A stretch of 64,000 nucleotides of DNA from Wyeomyia smithii (lineage: Eukaryota > Arthropoda > Insecta > Diptera > Culicidae): the NCBI RefSeq assembly GCF_029784165.1, contig NC_073696.1:89041310-89105309 (forward strand). The letters run 5' to 3'. This document shows, piece by piece, positions 10,917 to 21,822 of the stretch. Made by a program: the position numbers and the translations under genes. Position 1 is the first letter of the stretch. Every line of letters begins with the position of its first letter. A model generated the notes under the pieces. That model saw nothing but the letters and a program-made list of their open reading frames with translations. It did not search any database and was not told the DNA's origin.

Positions 10917-11218
10917 CACAGTACCAAAAAATGAAATCTACAACTAATACAAATGAAAGCACATAACGATTTCTAGCACATAAAGTGAATAATATATACA
11001 ATTTCACACCGTTAATAATGCACAATACAGAATCGTTTTAAGCCATGTAAATTTCTATGTTAATTGATATAAACTTAAAGCTTCGAATATAAATATGCAT
11101 GCAAATTCACAATATATTCATTTACTTTGCATGTGAATATAATACCACACGGAATATTACATGGTTTACAATGCTCCATTTATGTGCATTAAAAGTGATG
11201 TAAATTTTTTTTACTGTG
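10917..11218. mobile_element. 302-bp TA-flanked MITE inserted in the RTE leader
   Basis: The ends are inverted repeats: CACAGTACCAAAAAAT on the left and, on the complementary strand of the right end, CACAGTAAAAAAAATT. TA dinucleotides at 10915-10916 and 11219-11220 serve as the target duplication. Joining the flanks at a single TA makes the RTE text continuous (translated AKDLGYEHGKR), which supports exact insertion. TA targets and a CAGT-type end suggest mobilisation by a Tc1/mariner transposase. There is no coding content. Confidence 0.8.
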
Positions 11219-11222
11219 TAGG

Positions 11223-12000
11223 CTACGAACACGGTAAAAGATTAAGGTAAACGATTGGAAATTGGGCGCGGGCTGGTTTGCTTGCTCGAGAACTACAGCG
11301 GCAGGAAGTCGAAATCGCAGCGATTCAGGAGGTTCGGTGGCCAAATTCCGGAGAAAGGGAATTCCGTGCAGTAGATCCTATTGCACGCACTTCTTTCAAG
11401 TACTACATCTACTACAGTGGCGGCAAAGCAGCGAAACGGGGCGTCGGTTTCGTAGTGCTGGGAAATCAGAAAACAAGAGTCATCCGGTGGCGGCCCGTAG
11501 ATGACCGTATATGCGTGTTGAGGATTAAGGGCAAATTCTTCAACTACAGTTTAATCAACACCTACGCACCGACAAACGACAAATCCGATGAAGTCAAAGA
11601 TGAGTTCTATGACAAGCTTGAGCGAATCTATGACGAGTGCCCAAAACACGACGTAAAAGTCGTCATCGGAGACGCAAACGCACAGGTTGGGAGGGAGGAA
11701 TTCTTCCGTCCGGTCATTGGAAGGCATAGCCTCCACTCGTCAACCAATGAAAACGGCCTGAGACTGATAAACTTTGCCACGGCCACAGGAATGGCCATAT
11801 GTAGCTCCTATTTTCCACGTTTGAATATTCGGAAACACACCTGGAGGCATCCAAATGGAGAAGCCTGCTCCCAGATCGATCACGTACTGATTGATCGACA
11901 CTTTTCGGATGTTAATGATGTTAGGTCTTTTCGGGGACCAAATCCCGTCTCGACCATTATCTCGTCGTTTGTGAGATCCGCGCACGGTTGTCGAACGTGC
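11223..12000 (+). pseudogene. RTE endonuclease domain, frameshifted
   Basis: An AP-type endonuclease that nicks the target DNA. The usual TWNVRSL start is damaged (TIGNW, then ARAGLL, with about 10 codons lost). Readable blocks are LQRQEVEIAAIQEVRW (Glu of the active site), RGVGFVV, FFNYSLINTYAPTND, KVVIGDANAQVG (GDxNA box), NENGLRLINFA, and TWRHPNGEACSQIDHVLI. Near 11935 the frame shifts. In the new frame LDHYLVVCEIRARL follows, so the SDH box has become LDH. The ATG at 11278 is internal and not the natural start. Confidence 0.82.
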
Positions 12001-12806
12001 TGAAATCTTGCACAGAGAGGATGACGGGTTTCAAAACATTCAGCGGTTGAAAGCTGATGGCGTGGCAGCAGAACACGCCAGAGAACTGTATCAACGGATC
12101 GCAGAACAGCGGGAGGAAAGAGTGGAAGACATAAATGGGCTGTGGAGCAGTATCCACGGCGCCATCGAAACGACTGCGAGAGAGGTGGTAGGTACGACGC
12201 GTGGAAGACAGCCTAATGGCTGGCTCGATGCAGAGTGCCAGAGAGCGACAGATGAGAAGAACCGTGCCAGGAGCCGCATGCTCACTGCGGCTACGCGTCA
12301 GGACAGAGAGAGGTACAGGGTGGCAAGAGCTGCCGAAAATAGAACCCACCGTCGGAAGAAGCGCGAGTACGAGGAGCAGGTGCTTGCCAGCGCAGAGGAC
12401 AGCCATGCTCAAAACGACGTGCGGAAATTCTATAGAACTGTCAGCAGAGTCAGAAGCAGGAATTTACCTGTGCCGGTCATGTGTAATGACAAGGACGGCA
12501 ACCTGCTTACTGATAAACCTACGGTTGCAGCCAGGTGGAAGGAGCATTTTCAGGCGCTATTGAATGGTGGGAAGCCGGATGAGCAGAGCAGGAACAGGAT
12601 GACGATTATGAGTGACGAACAAGCTGTGGAGCCGCCAACACATGAGGAGGTGAAAAAAGCGATTAGTGAGCTGAAAATGGCAAGGCCGCTGGGAAGGACG
12701 GTATCCCGGCCTAAATTCTAAAAGCGGGAAGCGAGCGGCTGTACTATGCGATCCACCAGATAATACTAAGGATCTGGGCGGATGAACAAATGCCGAACAA
12801 ATTTGT
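12001..12806 (+). pseudogene. RTE linker and start of reverse transcriptase
   Basis: In the shifted frame the protein continues for 237 codons with a highly charged linker (TRQDRERYRVARAAENRTHRRKK). It then enters RT with VAARWKEHFQALLNG and PPTHEEVKKAISELKMARPLG, where K..KAPGxDGI is expected. The stop at 12719-12721 results from an indel after RTVSRPKF. The frame then recovers as YYAIHQIILRIWADEQMPN, followed by an AT-rich tract at about 12800-12825 that replaces the usual codons. Confidence 0.78.
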
Positions 12807-12809
12807 TAT

Positions 12810-14109
12810 TTGTTATTTTTTATATGCCCTATCTATAAGAAGGGCCATCGATTGGGTTGTGGCAACTATCGGGGCATAACGTTGCTCAACTCCGCATATA
12901 AAGTGCTCTCCCGTATCCTGTTCTTCAGATTGAGTTGGTTAATACCAGGCTGGTTTTCGACAGGGGCGTTCCACGACGGACCAAATCTTCATCCTGCGAC
13001 AGATCCTCGATAAGTTCCGGGAGTACAACTTACCGACTCACCATCTGTTTGTGGACTTCAGAGCAGTATACGACTCAGTGAAAAGAAACGAGCTGTTGCA
13101 GATCATGCTGGAACACGGTTTCCCTACGAAAGTAATTGAGCTGATGACACTGGAGGGATCAAATTCGTGCGTGCGGATAGCTGGCGAGACATCAGCCGCG
13201 TTCGTAACGTTGGATGGACTGAAGCAGGGGGATACGCTCTCTAACTTACTGTTTAACATCGCTCTTGAGGGTGCAGTACGAAGAGCAAATGTGGAAAGAA
13301 ACGGTACGATCATCACGAAATCTCACATGCTTCTTGGCTTTGCGGACGACATCGATATCATCGGTATCAACCGTAAGGCCGTGGAGGAGGCCTTCGTACC
13401 TTTTAAGAGGGAAGCAGCGAGATTGGGACTTGTCATTAACTCTGCCAAAACGAAGTACATGGTAGCTGGAAGAGAGCGTGGGAGTCTCCGTGGTGTTGGT
13501 GCTGAGGTGGAAATAGATGGGGAACGATTTGAAGTGGTTGACGAATTCGTTTATCTTGGAACGCTTGTGACATGTGACAACGATATGAGCCGTGAAGTGA
13601 AACGACGAGTTGCAGCTGCGAACAGGGCTTTCTACGGTCTGCGTAACCAGCTAAGGTCCCGTAGTTTGCAAACTCGCACAAAACTAGCGCTGTATATGAC
13701 GCTGATACTCCCGGTGGCCCTTTACGGACATGAAGCATGGACACTAAAGGAAGCTGATCGACGAGTGCTCGGAGTTTTTGAGCGTAAAGTTCTGCGATCG
13801 ATACTTGACGGTAAACTAGAAGATGGAGTGTGGCGCAGACGCATGCATCACGTGTTTTACCAGGTATACAAACATGCTGATATAGTGAAGGTAATACAGC
13901 CGGGCAGGCTTCAGTGGGCTGGACATGTAACCAGAATGCCTGACGAGAGAGCCGCCAAAACTATCTTTAGTAGAGAACCAGGAAGAGGCCGTCGACTCCG
14001 TGGCAGGCCTCGCACGCGGTGGATGTGCGCGGTGGAAGAAGATGCACGCTCTGTGTATGAGGAGACTGGAGAGCAGCTGCCCAAGGCAGAAGAAGTTGGA
14101 CATCTCTAA
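12810..14109 (+). pseudogene. RTE reverse transcriptase catalytic region and C-terminus
   Basis: Copies element RNA into DNA at the nicked target. IYKKGHRLGCGNYRGITLLN (block 2) is in one frame, a frameshift lies near 12950-12985, and then 352 codons are open. These contain HHLFVDFRAVYDSVKR (motif A, Asp), GLKQGDTLSNLLFN (motif B), LLGFADDIDIIGI (intact FADD motif C), EFVYLGTLVTCDND, LPVALYGHEAWTL and RKVLRSI. The C-terminal LQWAGHVTRMPDER and RPRTRWM blocks typical of RTE follow, ending at the stop 14107-14109. The catalytic residues are intact, so the damage is upstream. Confidence 0.85.
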
Positions 14110-14299
14110 TTCGTTCGGCCCTAGACCGGTTAACGGTCCGTCAGCCAACAAAGTAAAATAAAGTAAAGTAAGTACAAGGCAAACCGAAGTGTAAGCCACT
14201 TGAATTTGTGCTGTGAACTGAAACGCATGTGTGTTCCACGTAGATATGAAATGTTTCATCTATTAGCACAGAAGTAAATAGAATCCACTTGGTAGTAAC

Positions 14300-15655
14300 G
14301 TGTCGATTTTTAATAGTGTAGTGGACCATTTTGCTTCATTAACCCATGGTGGAACACACGTCAGATTTCCCAATCGCTCTTAATATAATTTGGAATTTAT
14401 ACATGTTTGTGATGCAAATTGGCTGGGTAAGATGTTTTCCGAAGAAAGTTTCCTGAAATTCCCTCGAGTTTTGTGTGATCTGGCGTGTGGTCCACTACAG
14501 GAAAGGGGGAATAGTTTTATTTATCCTAGCTAGATATTATTTTTCCTTATAGAAGTTCTCTGGAATTCCTTGAGTTTTCACATAAATTGAGTTGATATGA
14601 CCTGTGCCTACTAGAGAGCATGGTCCATCCCTATTTGCACTAACATGTGAATGGGATTCAGCCGTCGAACTGTCGAAAGGACAGTTTTTTCTACTAATCG
14701 ATATAAGGTAGAACTACCTTGGATGGGCCATTTCCTCCAGTCGACCTGGTGTAGTCTTTCCCTACGCTGGACCAGAAAACTTCCATCGGCTATAATCTTA
14801 TCCAGACAATCTGCATCAGAATCACGATTTATTCCTCGATTTTTTGCATAAGTTGAGTTAATATGAGCGGTTGCTTGCAGGACGTGATTTATCCAAGGTA
14901 TTTTTACCCTATCTGAGTAATGGCAAAAGATTGAGGAATATGTTAACGGTTGACTTCTAGGGAATTATCTGAGCTTGCATTTAAAAAAATTTAACAAATT
15001 AAATATGATATCCTAGGGTAGAACTGCCTTTGATGGATCACTTACTTTGTGGACCACCTGGGAAATGTCTAATCCAGCTATCTTATGGCAGTGGACCACC
15101 GATTAACTCAATTTCTTTTAACATAAATCGAAATTTATAAATGTGATGAAAATTTCCTGCATAAGATGTTTCCCGATGGAAGTTTTCTGGAAATCCCTCA
15201 GATTTCCTTATAAATTGAGTTAATCTGGCGGGTGGTCCACTATAGGTAAGATCCTTAATAGGTTAGTTTATCCTTCAACAGAATTATGAGAAACGCTTAA
15301 AGGGTACATTAACTTTTACCCTAACCCAGTTGGCTCCGTTAAACATTATATGTATAGTGCCGTGTCAAATATACGTTTTGATAAAAAAAAACTTTTACCC
15401 TTTCCTATAGCGGACCACCTGCCAGATTAACTCAATTTATGAGGAAATTTGAATTCAATTTGAATTAAAAGAAATTATGTTAGTCAGACAGGTGGTCCAC
15501 TATAGATTCATGAAGCATATGAGTCCGCTACAGGTTAATTTAGCCTAGGCTCCGATTTAGATCAAAAGAAATTAAACTAATATTACAGGTGGTCCACTGA
15601 AGGAAGTGGTCCATTCAAGACAGCTACCTTACACTGGATAAATCATTTTAAAAAC
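14300..15655. mobile_element. Nest of foldback MITEs ending in GTGGACCACC
   Basis: Several short hairpins share ends of the type AGTGGACCACC plus ATTAACTCAATTTAT and their reverse complements. Clear units are about 14317-14503, 15099-15244 (AGTGGACCACCGATTAACTC against GAGTTAATCTGGCGGGTGGT) and 15404-15505. Partial ends lie near 14560-14625, 15050 and 15525-15610. There is no coding content. The units differ in length and appear nested or tandemly inserted. A related unit continues at 16386-16562 and 17162-17200. Confidence 0.7.
15323..15389 (+). mobile_element. 67-bp I-clade LINE tail with 12-bp target duplication
   Basis: The insert reads TTGGCTCCGTTAAACATTAT, then GTGCCGTGTCAAATA, then a poly(A). 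It matches the last part of the 3' UTR of I-clade copy B on its own coding strand (around 49184-49240) with few differences. The perfect direct repeat AACTTTTACCCT at 15311-15322 and 15390-15401 brackets it. It is a dead-on-arrival 5'-truncated copy inserted into the foldback nest. Confidence 0.82.
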
Positions 15656-16019
15656 ACAAAGTGATTTTTAAAAAAATCGATCATCTCAGATTTAAAAAAA
15701 ATATGTCTATCTAATATTTTTCTGTGTGGACTCATCACTGCGACCAGAGCTTAGATCTATTGTGCTATTGCCCAGCTGTTTTCTGTACTCCGCACTTCAT
15801 ATTATTAGCAGTAAAACTATTGAAGTAAGTGATACGCTTATCATTCATATCAGTGCTTGTGTGTAATTACCTTACCGTTTCAAGCTTACTGTTCTACTAT
15901 ACCGAGCCTCTGTGCATCCTAACAATATCGCCTAGTTATAATTCCCTGGAGAGAACTTTCATATGTTACTCACACCAGTTTTATCATAATAGGGACTTAT
16001 TTTTGTTATGAGGAGAGTC
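15656..16019. other. No gene recognised
   Basis: AT-rich, with short ORFs that look like chance. It separates two parts of the foldback-rich region. No repeats or coding motifs were seen. Confidence 0.35.
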
Positions 16020-16024
16020 AACAG

Positions 16025-16190
16025 GGGTACTGTAGAATCCAGATTGAAGGAAGGGTACGTGGTGGGGAGCCTGAGAATAAACCCAAGCTTAAAGTCCTTT
16101 GACAACCAAATGGCCTGATTCTACTAAGATTCGAACCCACGACCACCCGCCTACCAAAGCGGACTCTGTAACCTTGCGGTCTATCTAATA
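16025..16190 (-). mobile_element. Second tRNA-derived SINE
   Basis: On the complementary strand a tRNA-like head carries GTGGTCGTGGGTTCGAATCT, with the B box GGTTCGAATCT at about 16128-16138, preceded by GGTTACAGAGTCCGCTTTGG. A unique body then runs to about 16025. It differs in sequence from the SINE at 991-1211. Intact tRNA folding is not evident, so it is a SINE head and not a tRNA gene. No convincing target duplication was found. Confidence 0.55.
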
Positions 16191-16385
16191 TAGTTGCCAT
16201 AAACTGTTTCAAACAAATCAAAGTGGGCACTCTTGAGGAAAAAAAATCTCTAACACAAACCGTTTTTCACTTCTGAGACCATTATTGTTCGGTAGTGATA
16301 ACAGTTAGGAAAAAGTTTTCAAGGAATGTTTCTTGAAGAATTATATAAATTTTCGTTTGAAAAAAGGGTAATTTAACTAATAGTA

Positions 16386-17205
16386 GACCCCTTTCCTATA
16401 GTGAACTACTTGATTAACTCAATATCTCTTACAATAAATCAGAATTCATAAATGTTTATCTTGCTTGTAACGCAGATTAGCTGGATAAGGTGATTTCTGT
16501 AGAAAGTTTTCTGGAAATGCTTCGAGTTTTCGCATAAATTGGTTTAATCTGAACTATGCTGCCGGTATCCGCATAACTGTCCCATATTGATTTTTGTCAC
16601 TTTTGAGTTATCATTGGCTCAGCTTAATTGTTATCGTATTTTCCGAAAAAAATCTGAAATTGATACTTTTGTACGGAAAAACATGGAAAAAATACCAAGT
16701 TGTGTTTGTCCCATATTAAAAGTACCCGCATTACAGTCCCACTGCATAGTGGTACAAACTGCGAACATATAATTTTGCTCCAGATTAGTGTATATCGGAT
16801 ATTTTTATTCATATAGAAGTTTGTCATTCAATTAACTAGACTAATGTTGTTTTTCTGTAATACAATCTACGTTGCCAGTAATACTACTGGACGCTGGTTG
16901 AATTTATATGTGATGGGGCAAAATATGCGAGTACTTTTGAAATGTACCCGCATATTTTGTGTTTTTTTCTACGTTATATAACGTAAAACCAATTCCACCC
17001 ATGTTTTTTTTTGTTCTCAACGTTAAACTTGTGGTGCCATGAAACTGTTCTGGTCATTGATATTGGATGTAATTCCTGGAAATCAGAAAATTCACAGATA
17101 ATATTGAATCGCTGTTTTCTCAACATGTTGTTTTTCATTATGGGACTGTTAACCGGGTACCGACAGTATGGTCCGCTGAAGAAAGAGGTCCATTCAAAAT
17201 AGTTT
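16386..17205. mobile_element. Foldback MITE of the GTGGACCACC family, split by another MITE
   Basis: The left half (16386-16563) starts CCTATAGTGAACTACTTGAT and holds the family body up to a TTGGTTTAATCTGAAC piece. The right half (17162-17205) reads GGTCCGCTGAAGAAAGAGGT and closely matches 15590-15612. A 0.6-kb MITE separates the halves. Confidence 0.6.
16564..17161. mobile_element. 598-bp MITE with about 27-bp terminal inverted repeats
   Basis: The left end is GGTATCCGCATAACTGTCCC and continues ATATTGA. The complement of the right end is GGTACCCGGTTAACAGTCCC, continuing ATAATGA. Of 27 bases, 22 match. Internal echoes of the end (GTACCCGCATTACAGTCCC near 16729, GTACCCGCATATTTTG near 16943) suggest subterminal binding sites. 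No protein is encoded. A target duplication is not clear. Confidence 0.68.
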
Positions 17206-17209
17206 TACC

Positions 17210-17700
17210 CTGCGCATTGGAATAGCAATACTTCATTATATATTTTTACCAAACGTAATTCTTCGTCATTATTTGCATCAGAGCTTTTAGGATTATTAAG
17301 AAATGCGATTTCATTTTTCGTTCGTTATTATGAAAATAAAAAATTAGCTGAATCGCTACTGAGCAAGTTACTCTTGGTTGAATAAAAACCCATGCTGAAA
17401 CCGAGAACAGATGTTAACATGGCGTTTTTGTGAAATTTCACAACCTTGTTTATTATATTGAATCATTTTTAATTATACTTTACTTATAAATCTCACTTTC
17501 CATTAACTTCAATATTACTTCTATTAAATACTGAAAATATGATTGTATGCCCCAGTATCCTACATTGGTTACAACAAAGCAATAATTTCACTTTGAAACT
17601 ATAAAACGCAGCCTTAAAAAATAATAATAAAATTAGTTACTATTCACTATAAAAACAGCAATCTGTTTTCACAATTTATACAGTCTCAACTTTGCAAGAA
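17210..17700. other. AT-rich DNA, nothing recognised
   Basis: No coding or repeat signal was seen by eye. Confidence 0.35.
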
Positions 17701-19430
17701 AGAAGCTTATTTAATGTGCACAACAACAAAACGCTAAGATACTGAGTGCATTTGAACTGCAAATGCCTGCGGATATCTTTGACGTCATTGCTCGGGTGGG
17801 TGCTCCAGATTTTAGATTTACATAGAATCGTCAAGAGAGAAGCAACTTCATCAACTTAATTTGGAAACATCATCTCATCTTCCATTCCAGACATCCGTGT
17901 CCGTTACCATCGAACGGACGGAAGAAAGTTGTCCGGTCACTTTAGCGAATGAATTGCTTTGGCTAGGTCATTACTTTATCATTAGACGAAAACCATGATG
18001 GCCGAACTTTCGCAACGGAACAGGCAGCTGTCTGTCTGCGTTCATGTTTGTCATACTAATGACTAATCGTCTCTGTTTGACGAATTATGCATAACCGGGG
18101 CAATTACGCGGATAAATGTTACATGTTAAATGATATGTTTCACCAACAAAAAATATTCTCCTCGCATTATCTCGTAAACGCAACGGTACAAATTGTCTCC
18201 AGTTATTTATTTATTCATGACAACGATTTGCCCAGACACGAGAAAAATTCCACGGTGGAACTCGAGGGCTCACGGGCATTATTCTAATTCTAAATAAATA
18301 ACCATAAGACGCTTTCAGCTCGTAGAAAATCACCAGCCAAACATATTATCGCAAGCGTCTGCTCTAGTAACACACACGGTATGCTTCTAGTCCGCAAGCT
18401 TTTCTCGTACGAGGAAATATCCCGCGATGGTCCCAAATGCACTGATGCAAGATTGGTTGCTGGCAACACCGGCTCAGCATATGGCGGAACGCAAAAAGCG
18501 TTCGCAATTCTGTCTGCATGTTTGAGGACTCTGCATCTGCTGTTTGTGCTCAGCAATGACGAAGCAGATGTTCCTCTGCTGCTATACGGAACAAACAAAG
18601 CGGAATCGTTGCTACTGATGGATGCAGTCCTGGAAAGGATGAAAGCGGCCTCGCTGCCAACCAGAAAGACAGGCAAATTATAAGCCAGGGGTCCTTGGAT
18701 GTACGATGGATTGAAAAAAAAAACCAATTGGGAAAATCCTACTGTACCAGCAGTGAGACGGATATGGTTGAGATAAAAAATGGTGTAAATTTTTGCAATG
18801 TAGAAACAACTGCATGTACGTTTCCTTTACTGAGTCACTTACCGGAAATTTTCGGGGGAAAGCTGACATCGGAACAGTTGTCTAGCAACAATCAACTACG
18901 AAGCCAAACGCATACGATGGCAGGAAGATAAAAGCATGTGTTTCGGAACATGCACTTAAGTATCCAAAATTCTCAGATCTTTGCCGGTTGATTCTTCTTG
19001 CCTCAAAGCGCTTTGAAATAAGATTTCATGTGTAGCCATGTTGTATTGTCTTTCCCGCTACGGACTTGCGAAACTCGGAGAGCGAACCTATTTTCCGTTG
19101 GTGGTCTGCTTGTTTACCACAAGACATTATGCATCACTTATTCGTACCAGCGAACGAGACTTTGCCTAGCTGCACAACTGGCCTTCCTTTGGCAAGTCCC
19201 GAAGGTTTTCTGATCGCATGCAGCAATAACAGACCAAGCGTAAATAATTGCTATGGAGGTTTTGTGCGCTGTCAACCCGACTGGAAACTGGCCGTTTGTG
19301 GGATCCGGTCAGTGCCAGTCGTCGTGAACGAGTGACACGAAGATCAGATCCGTTTGCACACCAGAGCCTGGGGAAGTTGTAATCTACGCATCCGAGTGAG
19401 AGGAAATGAAGGAAACATGCTTGGATATTA
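17700..19430. other. Single-copy island, possibly regulatory or intronic
   Basis: Higher GC than its surroundings, no repeats and no transposon text. Two overlapping ORFs (18381-18683 plus, 100 codons; 18290-18727 minus) are not recognisable proteins. The plus ORF MLLVRKLFSYEEISRDGPK lacks neighbours or splice context that would support it. It is probably host non-coding DNA. Confidence 0.35.
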
Positions 19431-20390
19431 GTTTACACTGAAGCTGCATAATTTCGCTGAAGGGTGGCTATAGTAGTGCTGGTGGCGCTGTTTGAATTTT
19501 ATAAACTTTAGAAAGACATATTCTCCGCGTGAATCTGGTTTCAATAACATTTGAACAAATCCTGACACAAGGCTAGTAATCTACCAAATTGTTATTCAAG
19601 TGGCAACGCCTCAACGCACTATGCACCTTATAATTTAATAGAACTTAAAATTCAAACGTTGCTGATGCAGAAATAATTAAGATTTTTTTTCATTTCCTTA
19701 TTTTTGATTCATAATATATTATGGTCATTTCATTGCCGATGCTGCATAGCTAATTAAATCAAAAGCAGAAAACGAGTAACTACTTAAAAGCTAAAATCTT
19801 TTTAGGGCAACTTGTTTAGGTTTTTAATTTTATTTGTTTTTCTAAATGAAGAAAAACAGGAAGGAAATATAATCACAGGTTTTTCAATATATCTTTTGTT
19901 TTCTTTATGTAAAAGTGAATTTGTGTTGTTAAACTGTTGATCTAATTTTTAAAGTTCTAGAGAAACAATTCAACAGGTCCTATCTGGTTCGATCGATCGA
20001 AAAATTCGTTCGGATAAGTTTCTCAATCTGAGCTATTAGCAAACAAAACACCGTCCAAGAAAAGGGATCAAAACTGATATGATCTTTTGAAATGTTTCTC
20101 TAGAGTACACGTGTTTTTTTGTTTTTTTCATTTTTTGCTGTTTTTGACTAAGAGTTCTGGTTTCATATTTTACTTTTTCGGTGAATATGGATGATTGTCA
20201 AACAGTGTTACAGAAATTTCTCTAAATTAAGGAGAATTTGTTTTTGCTTCAAAACGCATCGAAAAATCATACATAGTTATAAGAATTCATCGTACTATTT
20301 ATAGGTCTATTTTTTGCATATTCCGTGCGATGATGGTTAAGAGCAAAAAAGTTACGGTGGAAAAGTTGTCGATGTTGTCGGTATATATAA
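19431..20390. other. AT-rich DNA, nothing recognised
   Basis: Only poly-T runs and a GATCGATCGA palindrome near 19990 stand out. No coding signal. Confidence 0.35.
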
Positions 20391-20394
20391 GTTT

Positions 20395-21320
20395 AATTTA
20401 GCAAGTAGTACTGTTGAGTCAACGTGCTGCGAAACGATATCGTTTTCAAATGAAGCCATCGCGTATTCTCGCCGATTTTTAAATGCTTAATGTCAATCAA
20501 CATGCAGCGAGCTTTATACGACGGAAGACGATGTGAAGTCCAGCTTAGCTTACGAAAAGCATATACTAGAAATTGCTTTTTTACTGATTCTATTCTTTCT
20601 TCGTGTACGCCAGGACGAGGAGAGCACACAATGCAACAATATTCCAGTATTGATCTCACATAGGCGATATACAAAGCTTTGATAGTGTGCGGGTCTTTAA
20701 AATTGTAGCAAAAAGTTTGATAAACATGTTATTCGCCTTGTTTATGATAGTGTTATAGTGGTCTATGAAATTAGGTTTAGAATCTATGATTTTTCCTAAA
20801 TCCATATCTTTTCCACATTTTTTTACATTCTAGTTTCCTAATGCAATTACAATTTTGGACGTTGTTAATTCTGTACTAAAAGATATTACATTGCATTTTG
20901 TGACATTTAATTCCAGTAGGCTGGTAAAATGTGTGAGTGCATTCTGAAATACATTAATTTCTTGTTGGTTTTTTATTTCCAAGAACAGCGTCATTTCGTC
21001 GGCTTATATTAGTGCTGTAATATTTTGAGAATAAAAAAAACGTACACGTACAAAGTAAAAAGAAGTGGTCCTAATTGGGAGCCTTGAGTAACACCTGAAA
21101 TAACTTGAAAGGAACTTGTTCTCTTTCCATTAATATTTATTATTTTTTGCCTGTTTGTTAAATATGATTCTAGCCACTTCAGCAGACCTTATTCCTATTT
21201 TTTGCAGTTTAAAAGTAACATTGGTATGTCAATACTATCAAATGCTTTACTAAAGTCTGTATAGAAAGCTTCACCATGGTTCCCATTATATGTTACACTT
21301 GAGGCAAAAATAACATGTAT
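20395..21320 (-). pseudogene. Non-LTR reverse transcriptase relic, minus strand
   Basis: Reading leftward the RT blocks are EAFYTDFSKAFDSIDIPMLL (motif A), LKWLESYLTNRQKII, SGVTQGSQLGPLLFTLYV (motif B), ADEMTLFLEI (motif C, where the usual ADD has become ADE) and ELNVTKCNVISF. The C-terminal AYVRSILEYCCIVCSPRPGV and ESVKKQFLVYAFRKL follow, ending near 20395. Several stops and shifts occur. The LLxYCxxVWxP thumb block is typical of CR1/Jockey-group LINEs, but I cannot assign the clade. 5' and 3' ends were not found. Confidence 0.75.
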
Positions 21321-21788
21321 GCCTTTTATTTTCAACTTGAATCTTTTTTTTTAATTTAGGAGACAAAGTCAAAAGCTAAGGCGTCATCCACAAATTACGT
21401 AAGGACTTTTTTAGAAATTTAAGACCTCCATAATGAGGCTTAGTAAGATTTAGCATTACCCCCTCCCCCCATAAATCTTAAGTAGGATTCTCTTTTTCAG
21501 GAAAAAATGTTCATGAAGAAGCAACACTTTTTTACATAGGCGTATTCGTGAAGAGTGAAAACGAAACAATTAAACCAATCCAGTTAATATCACGGTAAAA
21601 TTCATAAAACTGAAAATTAACTAAACGAAGTCATATACATAATCATTCAGCTAAGGTGAATTCACGCTTTCCCAAGGTTCAACTGTTAAGATCTCAGAAA
21701 GGTATAGCAATTACTTGCAAAACTGAAAGTATAAAAGTGCTCCAGAGGGCCGAACGGCATATATCATGCATAGCATATAGCATTTTCT

Positions 21789-21822
21789 GTATGTGTGTGT
21801 GTATGTGTATGTGTGTGTGTGC
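21789..21822. repeat. (TG)n microsatellite in the left arm
   Basis: An interrupted TG/TATG run that mirrors the (CA)n tract at 27896-27967 in the right arm. Confidence 0.8.

Larger units (their letters stand above)
10480..14175 (+). mobile_element. RTE-clade non-LTR retrotransposon, near full length, degraded
   Basis: It contains a 5' leader (10480-10916), an endonuclease (11223-12000), a linker, a reverse transcriptase (12600-14109) and a short 3' UTR ending in AAAGTAAAATAAAGTAAAG. No RNase H or Gag-like ORF is seen. The C-terminal GHVTRMPDERA and GRPRTRW blocks and the short repetitive 3' tail fit the RTE clade, which includes JAM1 of Aedes (family knowledge, not checked). Frameshifts in the EN-RT frame make it inactive. 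A TA-flanked MITE sits at 10917-11218. Confidence 0.8.

Noticed and set aside
10630..11025. 131-codon minus-strand ORF
   Set aside because: It runs antisense to the RTE leader and enters the TA-flanked MITE, so it is a shadow frame.
11957..12412. 151-codon minus-strand ORF
   Set aside because: Antisense to the RTE coding region; a shadow of a GC-rich gene.
16120..16190. tRNA gene
   Set aside because: Same reasoning: a tRNA-like head with a B box, but a longer SINE body and a mispaired acceptor region.
18381..18683. 100-codon ORF as a host gene
   Set aside because: No recognisable family, an overlapping antisense ORF of greater length, and no splice or promoter context.
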